The position numbers and the translations under genes were made by a program. From Hamadaea sp013361475 (GTDB taxonomy: Bacteria; Actinomycetota; Actinomycetes; Mycobacteriales; Micromonosporaceae), in the NCBI RefSeq assembly GCF_040654195.1, contig NZ_JBFAHM010000001.1, forward strand, positions 623,698 to 687,697: a stretch of DNA of 64,000 nucleotides. The letters run 5' to 3'. The notes below the pieces were generated by a model. That model ran no database searches. It saw only the letters and a program-made list of their open reading frames with translations, and was not told where the DNA came from. Shown here in pieces: positions 24,206 to 31,104 of this stretch (positions are counted from its first letter, which is position 1; each line of letters begins with the position of its first letter).

Positions 24206-24520
24206 ATGCACATTCGTACCCGCGCAGCCCTCGCGGTCGCCCTGACCACGGTGACCGTGCTCGGCACCTCCGCGCCGGCCTCCGCCGTCACCCGCCCCGG
24301 TCCGCCGCGCGTGCTCTGTGGCCCGGAGGTCTTCATCGGGAAGACGGCGGGCGTCGACAGTCAGGGCGGCTACATGCTGTACGCCTACAGCCTTCAGTGC
24401 GGCTCGACGACTTGCGAGCACCACTACAAGGTGCGAACCGACGGCACGGTCACCTTGGTATACAACTCCTGCCCGCCCGAGGCGGTCTCGCTGTCGCGTC
24501 GCGCAGCGCGCGCTGCCTGA
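24206..24520 (+). CDS. Small secreted protein
   Basis: A 104-residue protein with GAAAGGAC before its ATG. Residues 1-28 are a clear signal peptide (basic start, ALAVALTTVTVLG core, cleavage near ASA). The mature part has four cysteines (LCGPE, QCGSTTC, NSCPP) that can form two disulfides. It has its own class II promoter. A secreted product from a prophage suggests lysogenic conversion; no family is recognised. Confidence 0.7.
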   Translation: MHIRTRAALAVALTTVTVLGTSAPASAVTRPGPPRVLCGPEVFIGKTAGVDSQGGYMLYAYSLQCGSTTCEHHYKVRTDGTVTLVYNSCPPEAVSLSRRAARAA

Positions 24521-24556
24521 CGCCATACGTTCCCGCCACGAGACCAGGAGAGAGCC

Positions 24557-24814
24557 ATGCCGCACTGGGAGTACAGAGTCAATGTCGCCGATGTCTGGCG
24601 CAATCCTGAGATGACTTTCGAGCAGCGTCGCGACAGCATCGTTGCGACCCTCCGGCGTAATCGGTGGTTCAAGATCGAGGGCGACGAGGGCTCCGAGCTT
24701 CACGAGGTGGTCGAAGGCCTGTCGCACGCGGACGACGCGACGGACTTCGATCACTTCTGGGATCAGCTCTATGACCTCGCGGACCTCGACCGCGCGTGGA
24801 TCGCGACGTTCTGA
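24557..24814 (+). CDS. Hypothetical phage protein
   Basis: An 85-residue acidic protein with AGGAGAG before its ATG. EYRVNVADVWRNPEMTFEQRRDSIVATLRRNRWF and FDHFWDQLYDLADLDRAWI suggest a small alpha/beta fold. The family is not recognised, although small proteins of this sort are common near actinomycete phage integrases. Confidence 0.5.
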   Translation: MPHWEYRVNVADVWRNPEMTFEQRRDSIVATLRRNRWFKIEGDEGSELHEVVEGLSHADDATDFDHFWDQLYDLADLDRAWIATF

Positions 24815-24839
24815 AGTATCGTCGCTCATAGTTCCCTGC

Positions 24840-24901
24840 GTAGGCGGGGGTGCGGGAGCCCGGTCAACGGGACTCACGCCGATTGTGAGCTGAACGCCTA
24901 C
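24840..24901 (+). ncRNA. Structured leader, tRNA-like three-way junction
   Basis: A 7-bp closing stem (GTAGGCG / CGCCTAC) encloses two hairpins: CCCG-GTCAA-CGGG and CTCAC-GCCGATT-GTGAG (5-bp stem with 7-base loop). CCA follows the closing stem. There is no T arm, and position 33 of the 7-base loop is not T, so it is not a normal tRNA. It lies directly before the RBS of the gene at 24918 and may control it. Confidence 0.35.
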
Positions 24902-24917
24902 CCAAAAGGAGCCCGCA

Positions 24918-25097
24918 ATGACCACGATCACCGACCTCGCCCGCGAGTACAACATCGAGCCGGAAGGGCTCCGCGTGGCCGTCGACATGACCGACGTCGA
25001 GCAGACCGCCCCGCTGACCGCCGAGCAGGAGGCGTTCATTCGCGACGTCGTCGAGAACACGGACGAGGACGGCGTCTACCACGTCCCAACCGCGTAA
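24918..25097 (+). CDS. Small phage protein upstream of integrase
   Basis: A 59-residue acidic protein with AAAAGGAG before its ATG. ITDLAREYNIEPEGLRVAVD resembles a short helix-turn-helix, followed by LTAEQEAFIRDVVEN. It is bounded by a structured leader and a strong terminator. Its place next to the integrase invites an accessory role, but no family is recognised. Confidence 0.5.
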   Translation: MTTITDLAREYNIEPEGLRVAVDMTDVEQTAPLTAEQEAFIRDVVENTDEDGVYHVPTA

Positions 25098-25112
25098 CCC
25101 GCACAGCTCCGC

Positions 25113-25145
25113 AGCCCGCCCCGGTTCGCCGAGGCGGGCTTTTTG
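25113..25145 (+). terminator. Strong terminator before integrase
   Basis: AGCCCGCC / GGCGGGCT stem with a TTTTT tail. It isolates the integrase gene from upstream transcripts. Confidence 0.85.
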
Positions 25146-25149
25146 CTGT

Positions 25150-25201
25150 CTAGCGCGAGACGGCTAGCGCGTTTGCGTGAGGCGACTAGCGCGTCTACCC
25201 T
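25150..25201 (+). promoter_or_regulatory. Integrase promoter with three CTAGCGCG repeats
   Basis: CTAGCGCG occurs at 25150, 25164 and 25186. TTGCGT at 25173-25178 and TACCCT at 25196-25201 are 17 bases apart. The -10 ends six bases before the integrase ATG, so transcription should start at or next to the ATG and the message would be leaderless. The repeats flank and overlap the promoter and look like operators. Confidence 0.65.
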
Positions 25202-25207
25202 GGTCGC

Positions 25208-26941
25208 ATGACACCCCCTGTATGGGTAACCGGCACGGCAATACACGTCGGCGGTTACGTTCGCCAGTCAGCGGCACGGGAGAACAAGTCCGAGGCATCA
25301 CCCGCGACGCAGCGCGCCGCGAACCGTGCGAAGGCCGAGCACTACCCGGGCGCGGTCTGGGTCGACAGCTACGAGGACATCGGCATTAGCGGCTTCAGCG
25401 GCGTCGAGCGGCCCGAGTTCGAGCGGCTGTTGAACGACTGCCGGGCCGGCCGCGTCAACATGATCATTGTCTACTACATCAGCCGCTTGTCGCGGCTCGA
25501 CCCGCTCGACGCAATCCCCATCGTGACCGAGCTGCTCAACCTCGGCGTCACGATCGTCTCGGTAACCGAGGGCGAATTCCGGCGCGGAAACCTCATGGAC
25601 CTAATCCATCTGATCATGCGCCTTGACGCCGCCCACAGTGAGAGCAAGAACAAGAGCGTGGCCATTCGCGGCGCGAAGGATGTCGCCCGGCAGCTTGGCG
25701 GCTTCGTCGGTGGCAAGGCCCCGTACGGCTTCAGCCTCGGTCAGGAGATGCGCGCCAACGCCGACGGGAAGCTGATCGCGGTCAACGTGCTCGTCGAGAA
25801 CCCGGACGAGGCAAAAGTCATCCGCCACGTCAAGGATCAGATAGACCGGCACGGACACGAGCACTACCAACCGAATAAGCACCGACGGCACCCCGGCTCA
25901 CTGTCCGGCATCTGCAAGATGCTCAACGACGACGGCACGCCGACCCGAGGCAACACGGTCGGCAAGGAGACGGCCGATAGTTCGTGGCACCCGAAGACGC
26001 TGATCCGCATCCTTCGCGATCCGCGCATCGCTGGCTACGCGGCCGAGGTGGTCTACAAGCCCCGCGCAGACGGCCGCAAGAGCAAGGTCATCGACCGCTA
26101 CCGGATCACGCACGACCCCGAGACGGGCGAGCCGTTGCGTCCTTGGCCCGCGATCATCGACCCGGGGGAGTGGCACGCCCTACAGCTCTGGCTCGACGGG
26201 CGGGGACGAGGACACGGCCTATCGCGTGGTGCGTCGCTGCTCGGCTCGGTCGGCGTTGCGTACTGCGAGTGTGGCAAGCCAATGAAGGCGAACAACGCGC
26301 CGCAGCGGCGCGTGAACGCAGCCTACGCATGCACGCTTGACCGGCGTCGCCGCCAGCCCGGAGACCACCCGGGAACGTGCGCGGTCAGTCAGCGCGGCCT
26401 CGACGACCTCGTTGTGCGGCGCATCTTCGCCGTGATCGCGACAGCCGAGGACGACGAGGACTCGCTTGCGATCGTCGCGGAGGCAACGCGCATGTTCGGT
26501 CTCGCCGCGCAGGACCCGGCGATGATCGGGGAGCGCAACCGCCTTGTCGCGGAGCGGGCCGACGCAGCGCAGGCGCTTGAGCTGCTCTACGACGACCGCA
26601 AGGCGGGCGGCTACTCCGGCGACCTCGGGCGTAAGCGGTTCCTCGCGGAGGAGGCAGCGCTCGGTGGGCGGTTGGCAGAGATCGAAGAGCGCATTGCCAG
26701 CCTCGAAGCCTCGATCACGCCTACCCTGCCGATCGGGGAGTGGCTCGGCGAGCCTGGTAGCGACCCGCTCGGGCCGGGCTCGTGGTGGGCCGGCGCGCCC
26801 CTCGCCGAGCGTCGCCAGTTCGTGAAGCTCTTCGTCCGGCGCATCACCGTGCGGAAGTCAGCGCACAAGGGGCAGGCGGGACGGGTCGAGGAGCGCGTTA
26901 CGGTCGAGTTTGCACAGCCAGCCAGCGCACCCGAGGAGTAG
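25208..26941 (+). CDS. int: Large serine integrase, phiC31 type
   Basis: A 577-residue site-specific recombinase. The N-terminal resolvase domain has the nucleophile S21 (YVRQSAREN-like context, YVRQSAARENKSEASPATQ), ERPEFERLLNDCRAG, and DAIPIVTELLNLGVTIVS. The recombinase domain (GGFVGGKAPYGF, LRDPRIAGYAAEV), a zinc ribbon (CECGKPM, then YAC and GTC) and a coiled coil with WWAGAPLAERRQFVKLFV follow in the order of phiC31 integrase, with strong visible similarity. No ribosome-binding site is seen; the ATG lies at the expected transcript start. The stop is 20 bases from the att core. Confidence 0.95.
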   Translation: MTPPVWVTGTAIHVGGYVRQSAARENKSEASPATQRAANRAKAEHYPGAVWVDSYEDIGISGFSGVERPEFERLLNDCRAGRVNMIIVYYISRLSRLDPLDAIPIVTELLNLGVTIVSVTEGEFRRGNLMDLIHLIMRLDAAHSESKNKSVAIRGAKDVARQLGGFVGGKAPYGFSLGQEMRANADGKLIAVNVLVENPDEAKVIRHVKDQIDRHGHEHYQPNKHRRHPGSLSGICKMLNDDGTPTRGNTVGKETADSSWHPKTLIRILRDPRIAGYAAEVVYKPRADGRKSKVIDRYRITHDPETGEPLRPWPAIIDPGEWHALQLWLDGRGRGHGLSRGASLLGSVGVAYCECGKPMKANNAPQRRVNAAYACTLDRRRRQPGDHPGTCAVSQRGLDDLVVRRIFAVIATAEDDEDSLAIVAEATRMFGLAAQDPAMIGERNRLVAERADAAQALELLYDDRKAGGYSGDLGRKRFLAEEAALGGRLAEIEERIASLEASITPTLPIGEWLGEPGSDPLGPGSWWAGAPLAERRQFVKLFVRRITVRKSAHKGQAGRVEERVTVEFAQPASAPEE

Positions 26942-26990
26942 GTACCTAAAGGGGTGAGGCTTTCGGCTCGCCTGGGGCGTACTCCACCTC
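26942..26990. other. Hybrid attachment site (prophage-chromosome junction)
   Basis: The chromosomal half, from CGGCTCGCCTGGGGCGTACT onward, matches the right half of the phiC31 attB as I know it, in the pirin gene. The phage half (AAAGGGGTGAGGCTTT) is reminiscent of phiC31 attP around its TT core. The crossover is placed at TT 26962-26963 by alignment. Coding sense of pirin breaks here (EYAPGEPK is followed by ASPL and a stop). Confidence 0.85.
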
Positions 26991-27188
26991 GCCCATCTGG
27001 TCCATGTGAATGAAGGGGTCGAGGTGCCGCAGGTCGACGCCCGCGAAGGCCCGGCGCACCGGGAAGCCCTCGCCCTCGAAGCCGCTCGGCGCGGTGGTCA
27101 CCGAGACGACGGGACGCTCCGGAGTCGTCGGGTCCGGCTGGCTGACGCGCGGCAGGACCAGGACGTTTTCCACGGTGATGGCTGGCAT
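26946..27188 (-). pseudogene. Pirin, 5' fragment split by the prophage
   Basis: The 80 residues begin MPAITVENVLVLPRV and run through APSGFEGEGFPVRRAFAGVD and FIHMDQMGEVEYAPGEPK, the conserved N-terminus of actinobacterial pirins (cupin-fold, Fe-binding). The frame then enters phage sequence and stops after ASPL. The missing HPHRGFET segment and cupin core should lie beyond the left end of the prophage. The gene is inactive in the lysogen but would be restored by excision. Confidence 0.92.
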
Positions 27189-27205
27189 GCGATGAGCGTA
27201 GCAGA

Positions 27206-27223
27206 TAGTTGAACCGTCAACTA
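27206..27223. promoter_or_regulatory. TAGTTGA-ACCG-TCAACTA operator-like palindrome
   Basis: Perfect 7-bp arms with a 4-base centre, 18 bp in all, 17 bases upstream of the pirin start. The form is that of MarR-family operators. Minus-strand TTGACG and TACGCT boxes overlap or flank it. Confidence 0.5.
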
Positions 27224-27293
27224 GTGTCGCGTTCGCTACACGGTTCGCCACGGCCGGCGTCACGCCACGCCGAGAACGGTCGTTGACTGGGAC

Positions 27294-28316
27294 GTGTCGA
27301 TGCTCTCCCGTTTTGCATGGTACGGCCGGTTTATTCGGTCATTGGGCGTTGCCACTGTTCTCGCGCTGTCGATCACCGCACCGGGTGTCGCCGTGGCCAA
27401 GCCGGGCGTACCGCCGGGCCCGCCCGCCGGACTGAGTCGCGAGCAGCTGGCCGACCGCATCAACCGGGCGTCCGACCAGCTCGAAGGAGTCATCGAGCGG
27501 TACAACCAGCTCCGCTCCGACCTGCAGACGACGGTCGCGCAGATCACCGTGCTCAAACGGCAGATCGGGCCGTTGGAGAAGCAGGTCGCCGAGCATCGGG
27601 CCAAGGTCGGGGTGATCGCGAGCGCGGCGTACACGACGGCGGGGTCGACCACGTTCGCCGCGTTGCTGCACGCCGACTCCACCCGGGACGTCCTGGATCA
27701 GCTGATGGTCATTCAGTTGCTGGCCGACGACCAGCGCCGCGAGATCGCCTCGCTGACCGGGCTGCGCCGGGAGTACGAGGCGGCCCAGGCGACGTTGCGT
27801 ACGCTGATCGCCCAGGGCCGGGCGCAGCAGAAGGATCTCGCCACCAGCCGAGCCAAGATCGAGTCGGATCTGGCCACCCTCCAGCGCTGGCGTACGCACG
27901 CCTTCGGCCCATCGGGTACGCCGCCGCACCGCAACGCCCGGGTCGGCTGGGTGAAGCCGGAGGTCACCGGGGTTCCGGCGAAGATCCTCGACTTCGCGCT
28001 GGGGCAGTTGGGGAAGGCGTACCGGTGGGCCGGCGAGGGGCCGGACGGCTTCGACTGCTCCGGCCTGGTGCTGGCGGCGTACAAGCGGGTCGGGAAGGAG
28101 TTGCCGCACAACTCGGCCCGTCAGTTCGACGTCGTCCGCAAGATCAAACGAGATCAACTCCAGCCCGGCGACCTGATCTTCTTCTACCGGGATCTGCACC
28201 ACGTCGGGATCTACATCGGCGGCAACCGGATGGTGCACGCGCCGACCCCGGGGGAGAAGGTCCGCATCGACTTCTTCGACGGCCTCCCGATCCGCGGCTA
28301 CGGCCACGTCACGTAG
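27294..28316 (+). CDS. Secreted NlpC/P60 peptidoglycan endopeptidase
   Basis: A 340-residue protein, GTG at 27294 (or ATG at 27300). It has a signal peptide (LGVATVLALSITAPGVAVA), a long coiled coil (about residues 45-215, EQLADRINRASDQLEGVIERY) and a C-terminal NlpC/P60 domain with the nucleophile in DGFDCSGLV and His residues in HHVGIYIGG and VHAPTPG. Such RipA-like enzymes cleave the stem peptide during daughter-cell separation, and the coiled coil restrains or targets them. Confidence 0.88.
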   Translation: MSMLSRFAWYGRFIRSLGVATVLALSITAPGVAVAKPGVPPGPPAGLSREQLADRINRASDQLEGVIERYNQLRSDLQTTVAQITVLKRQIGPLEKQVAEHRAKVGVIASAAYTTAGSTTFAALLHADSTRDVLDQLMVIQLLADDQRREIASLTGLRREYEAAQATLRTLIAQGRAQQKDLATSRAKIESDLATLQRWRTHAFGPSGTPPHRNARVGWVKPEVTGVPAKILDFALGQLGKAYRWAGEGPDGFDCSGLVLAAYKRVGKELPHNSARQFDVVRKIKRDQLQPGDLIFFYRDLHHVGIYIGGNRMVHAPTPGEKVRIDFFDGLPIRGYGHVT

Positions 28317-28344
28317 CCCGGCGTGGCCTTGCCGGCGGCCTCCA

Positions 28345-28403
28345 CTGGATCAGGGTTCTCGGCCGAATCTTGGCCCAAGATTCGGCCGAGAACCCTGATC
28401 CAG
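28345..28403. repeat. Perfect 29-bp-arm palindrome, family A copy 1
   Basis: Arms 28345-28373 and 28375-28403 are exactly complementary with one base between. The left arm starts ctggatcagggttctcggcc. It lies between two plus-strand genes, without a T tail. A related palindrome is at 63847. Confidence 0.9.
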
Positions 28404-28444
28404 CGCTGAAGGGGTCGGGGCGGAAGCGTCGGTAGATTAGGGGG

Positions 28445-29560
28445 ATGACGTGGGAAGAGGCCGCCGCTGAGCTGCGGGACGCGCTGCTGAGTGAAGATCT
28501 GATCCGGGCGGTCGCCACCACGGGTGCCCAGCGGTTGACCGTGCGGCCGATCGAGGTGAAGTCCGGTCCGGCGCTGCAGATCGTCACCGAGGACGGCGTA
28601 CGCCCGACGACCAGGACGGTCCCGGTCACGAAGGCGGCCGTCGAGCCGATCCTGGACGAGCGCTATCGGAACTGGCACGTGGAGACGGCCCGGCAGACGG
28701 TGAAGGTGCAGATCAGCAAGAAGGGCCGGGTGCTGCTCTCGAAGGGAGCCCCGCCGATCGCGCCGGCGACCACGGGAAAGGCGCATGATCGGGAGAAGCG
28801 GCATCTGCTCGACCCGGGTGACCCGCTGTTCGACGTGATCGGCGGCGACGCCCGCAAACGACGGCAGGTCGACGCGTTTCTCCGAGCCCTCGACGCGACC
28901 CTCCCGGCTGAGGCGCCCGACCGGCTGCGGGTGGTGGATCTCGGCTGCGGCAACGCGTACCTCACCTTCGCGGCGTACCGCTATCTGACCGGACGCGGCC
29001 TGGACGTGCACCTGACCGGCGTGGACGTGCGGGAGGACCAGCGCGAGCGCAACACCCGCCTGGCCGCCGAGCTGGGCTTCGCCAACCTGGACTTCGTCGC
29101 GGGCACGATCCTGGACGCGCGGGTCGACGGTTCGGTGGACGTGGTGCTGGCCTTGCACGCCTGTGACACCGCCACCGACGAGGCGCTGGCCCGGGCGGTC
29201 GAGTGGGACGCCCGCTGGATCCTGGCCGCGCCGTGCTGCCACAAGGACATCTCCCGGCAACTCCGCGAACGGCAGCCCGAGCGGCCCGAGGCGTCGGCCC
29301 TGACCCGGTCGGGCATTCTGCGTGAGCGGTTCGCCGACGTGCTCACCGACGCCTTGCGGTCGGCGATCCTCCGCGAGCAGGGGTACGCCGTCGACGTCGT
29401 GGAGTTCGTAGACTCCGCCCACACACCCCGGAATCTCCTCCTGAAGGCGACCCGGACCGGACGCGGGAACCCGCCGGTCGCGGCGGACGACTATCAGGCG
29501 TTGGTGTCCGAATGGGGTGTGCGTCCTCACCTCGCGGAGTTGTTGCACCGGATACCCTAG
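28445..29560 (+). CDS. SAM-dependent methyltransferase (Methyltransf_32/GSTCD-like)
   Basis: A 371-residue protein. VVDLGCGNAYLTFAAYRYL is the SAM-binding motif, followed by GVDVREDQRERN, and LALHACDTATDEALARAV and LAAPCCHKDISRQL, a signature seen in methyltransferases related to GSTCD and possibly acting on RNA. The N-terminal 120 residues are a separate substrate-binding region (TVKVQISKKGRVLLSKG). The substrate is unknown. Its stop codon lies in the CsoR-type operator of the next gene. Confidence 0.8.
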   Translation: MTWEEAAAELRDALLSEDLIRAVATTGAQRLTVRPIEVKSGPALQIVTEDGVRPTTRTVPVTKAAVEPILDERYRNWHVETARQTVKVQISKKGRVLLSKGAPPIAPATTGKAHDREKRHLLDPGDPLFDVIGGDARKRRQVDAFLRALDATLPAEAPDRLRVVDLGCGNAYLTFAAYRYLTGRGLDVHLTGVDVREDQRERNTRLAAELGFANLDFVAGTILDARVDGSVDVVLALHACDTATDEALARAVEWDARWILAAPCCHKDISRQLRERQPERPEASALTRSGILRERFADVLTDALRSAILREQGYAVDVVEFVDSAHTPRNLLLKATRTGRGNPPVAADDYQALVSEWGVRPHLAELLHRIP

Positions 29561-29568
29561 GGGGGTAT
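29552..29568. promoter_or_regulatory. CsoR-type operator
   Basis: ATACCCTAGGGGGGTAT is a near-palindrome with the ATACCC / GGGTAT ends and G-tract of actinobacterial CsoR sites. It ends 9 bases before the csoR start, so autoregulation of the copper operon is expected. Confidence 0.75.
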
Positions 29569-29577
29569 GGTCGAGGC

Positions 29578-29886
29578 ATGACGGAAACAACTGCCCTCGA
29601 CAACCACGGGCACAGCTACAGCGCGGCCGAGGACAAGCAGGCCCTGCTCAGCCGGCTGCGTCGGGTCGAAGGCCAGGTGCGCGGCATTCAGCGCATGGTC
29701 GAGCAGGACACTTACTGCATCGACGTGCTGACCCAGATCTCGGCAGCCACGAAAGCGCTGCAGGCGGTCGCGGTCGGCCTTCTGGAGGACCACCTCGGGC
29801 ACTGCGTCGTGCAGGCCGCCCGCGACGGTGATCCGACGGCCAAGGTCAAGGAGGCGAGCGACGCGATCGCCCGCCTGGTCCGCTAG
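29578..29886 (+). CDS. csoR: Copper-sensing repressor CsoR
   Basis: A 102-residue all-helical DUF156 repressor. The copper ligands are seen as Cys in DTYCIDVL and His-Cys in LGHCVVQA. RLRRVEGQVRGIQRMV is the conserved first helix. In the absence of Cu(I) the tetramer binds the operator; Cu(I) releases it. The start at 29578 was chosen since the upstream in-frame codons lie inside the operator. The following genes are copZ, a secreted protein and copA. Confidence 0.9.
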   Translation: MTETTALDNHGHSYSAAEDKQALLSRLRRVEGQVRGIQRMVEQDTYCIDVLTQISAATKALQAVAVGLLEDHLGHCVVQAARDGDPTAKVKEASDAIARLVR

Positions 29887-29919
29887 CGCGACAGCGCTTC
29901 CGCAACGAGGAGAGTCACC

Positions 29920-30138
29920 ATGTCTGTCGAGACGACCTACCAGATCAAGGGCATGACCTGCGGCCACTGCGCCCAGGCGGTGACCGGCGAGCTGACCCTG
30001 CTGCCGGGCGTACGCACGGTCGAGGTCGACGTGCCGGCCGGTGTCGCCAAGGTGAACAGCGACGCGCCGCTGGCCCTGGACGAGGTGCGTACCGCCGTCG
30101 ACGAGGCCGGCTATGAGCTGGTCGGGATCGATGGCTGA
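29920..30138 (+). CDS. copZ: Copper chaperone CopZ
   Basis: A 72-residue heavy-metal-associated domain with GMTCGHCAQAV, the CxxC that binds Cu(I), and the usual beta-alpha-beta-beta-alpha-beta pattern. It hands copper to the ATPase CopA. GAGGAG precedes the ATG. It overlaps the next gene by 8 bases, showing co-transcription. Confidence 0.9.
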   Translation: MSVETTYQIKGMTCGHCAQAVTGELTLLPGVRTVEVDVPAGVAKVNSDAPLALDEVRTAVDEAGYELVGIDG

Positions 30139-31063
30139 CACCGAGACGCCGGTCTCGAAGCCCCGCCCGCGGACTGCCGACCCCGGCGGCCTGCGGGTGG
30201 GCGTCATCGTCGGCGGACTGGTCATCGCCTTGATCGCCGGGTTCGCCCTCGGCAAGGCGATGGGGTCGCCGTCGGCCTCCGGCGGGACTCCCTCGGGAGT
30301 GACGCCGACCTTCAACGAAGCCAGCCCGCATACGCACGCGATGACGGGCATGACCGGCAGCGAGGTCGGCGGCCTGTCGATCAATGCCGCCGGCTACACG
30401 CTCGTCCCGAAGCAGACCAGCTTCAAGACGGGCGTACAGGACTTCCGGTTCCTCGTGACCGGGCCGGACGGCAAGCCCGTGTCGACCTTCGCGGTCGTGC
30501 ACGACCGGCCGCTGCACTTCGTGCTGGCCCGCCGCGACCTGTCGGGCTACCAGCATCTCCATCCGACGATGGCGCCGGACGGAACCTGGTCGGTCCAGGT
30601 GAACCTGGCCCAGCCCGGGATCTGGCGGGCGATCGCCGACTTCACGGCGATCGGCGCGGCCGGGGCGCAGACCGCTATCACGCTCGGCACCGACCTCACC
30701 GTCGCCGGCTCCTACCAGCCGACCGCCGTACCAGCGGTGGCCCGGCAGGTGAGCGTCGACGGATACACCGTGGCGTACGAGGGGACGCTGCAGCTCGGCG
30801 CGACGTCGCCCGTGCTGTTCCGGGTGTTCTCGGACGGCAAGCCCGTCACCGTCGACCCCTACCTCGGCAGCTACGGCCACCTGGTCTTCCTACGCGAGCT
30901 GGATCTCGCGTATGTGCACACCCATCCGGAGACACAGCTCACGGGTGGTGCGGTGAAGTTCTGGGCGACCGCGCCCAGCACCGGGACGTACCGGATGTTC
31001 TTCGACTTCCAGGTGAGCGGCAAGGTCCACACCGCCGCGTTCACTCTGGTCTTCGGGAACTGA
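30131..31063 (+). CDS. Membrane-anchored copper-cluster protein
   Basis: A 310-residue protein with one N-terminal membrane segment (VGVIVGGLVIALIAGFALG) and an extracellular part. Two similar beta-sandwich halves carry HDRPLHFVLARRDLSGYQHLHP and YGHLVFLRELDLAYVHTHPE, His-rich loops that could bind copper. Proteins of this kind are regular members of actinobacterial copper clusters but their role is not established. The start at 30131 overlaps copZ; a GTG at 30113 is an alternative. Confidence 0.75.
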   Translation: MADTETPVSKPRPRTADPGGLRVGVIVGGLVIALIAGFALGKAMGSPSASGGTPSGVTPTFNEASPHTHAMTGMTGSEVGGLSINAAGYTLVPKQTSFKTGVQDFRFLVTGPDGKPVSTFAVVHDRPLHFVLARRDLSGYQHLHPTMAPDGTWSVQVNLAQPGIWRAIADFTAIGAAGAQTAITLGTDLTVAGSYQPTAVPAVARQVSVDGYTVAYEGTLQLGATSPVLFRVFSDGKPVTVDPYLGSYGHLVFLRELDLAYVHTHPETQLTGGAVKFWATAPSTGTYRMFFDFQVSGKVHTAAFTLVFGN

Positions 31064-31104
31064 CCGTCGTCCGCCCAAACCACACTCGGATTGGGAGGAC
31101 ACCA

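Larger units (their letters stand above)
1..26963. mobile_element. Prophage, right-hand part (phiC31-type integration)
   Basis: Contiguous phage genes run from a tape-measure C-terminus to a large serine integrase, almost all on the plus strand with many ATGA or GTGA overlaps. The order is tail, lysis, nucleotide and replication, sigma-like regulators, lysogen-type genes, integrase. The right boundary is set by the hybrid att site at about 26962, after which a truncated pirin gene begins on the minus strand. Terminase, portal, capsid and most of the tape measure are not in the window and should lie to the left, together with the other att site. No gene in the visible part looks broken, so the element may be inducible. 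Confidence 0.95.

Noticed and set aside
24840..24901. A tRNA gene
   Set aside because: It lacks the T arm and the conserved T33, and the D arm is wrong. I kept it only as a structured leader.
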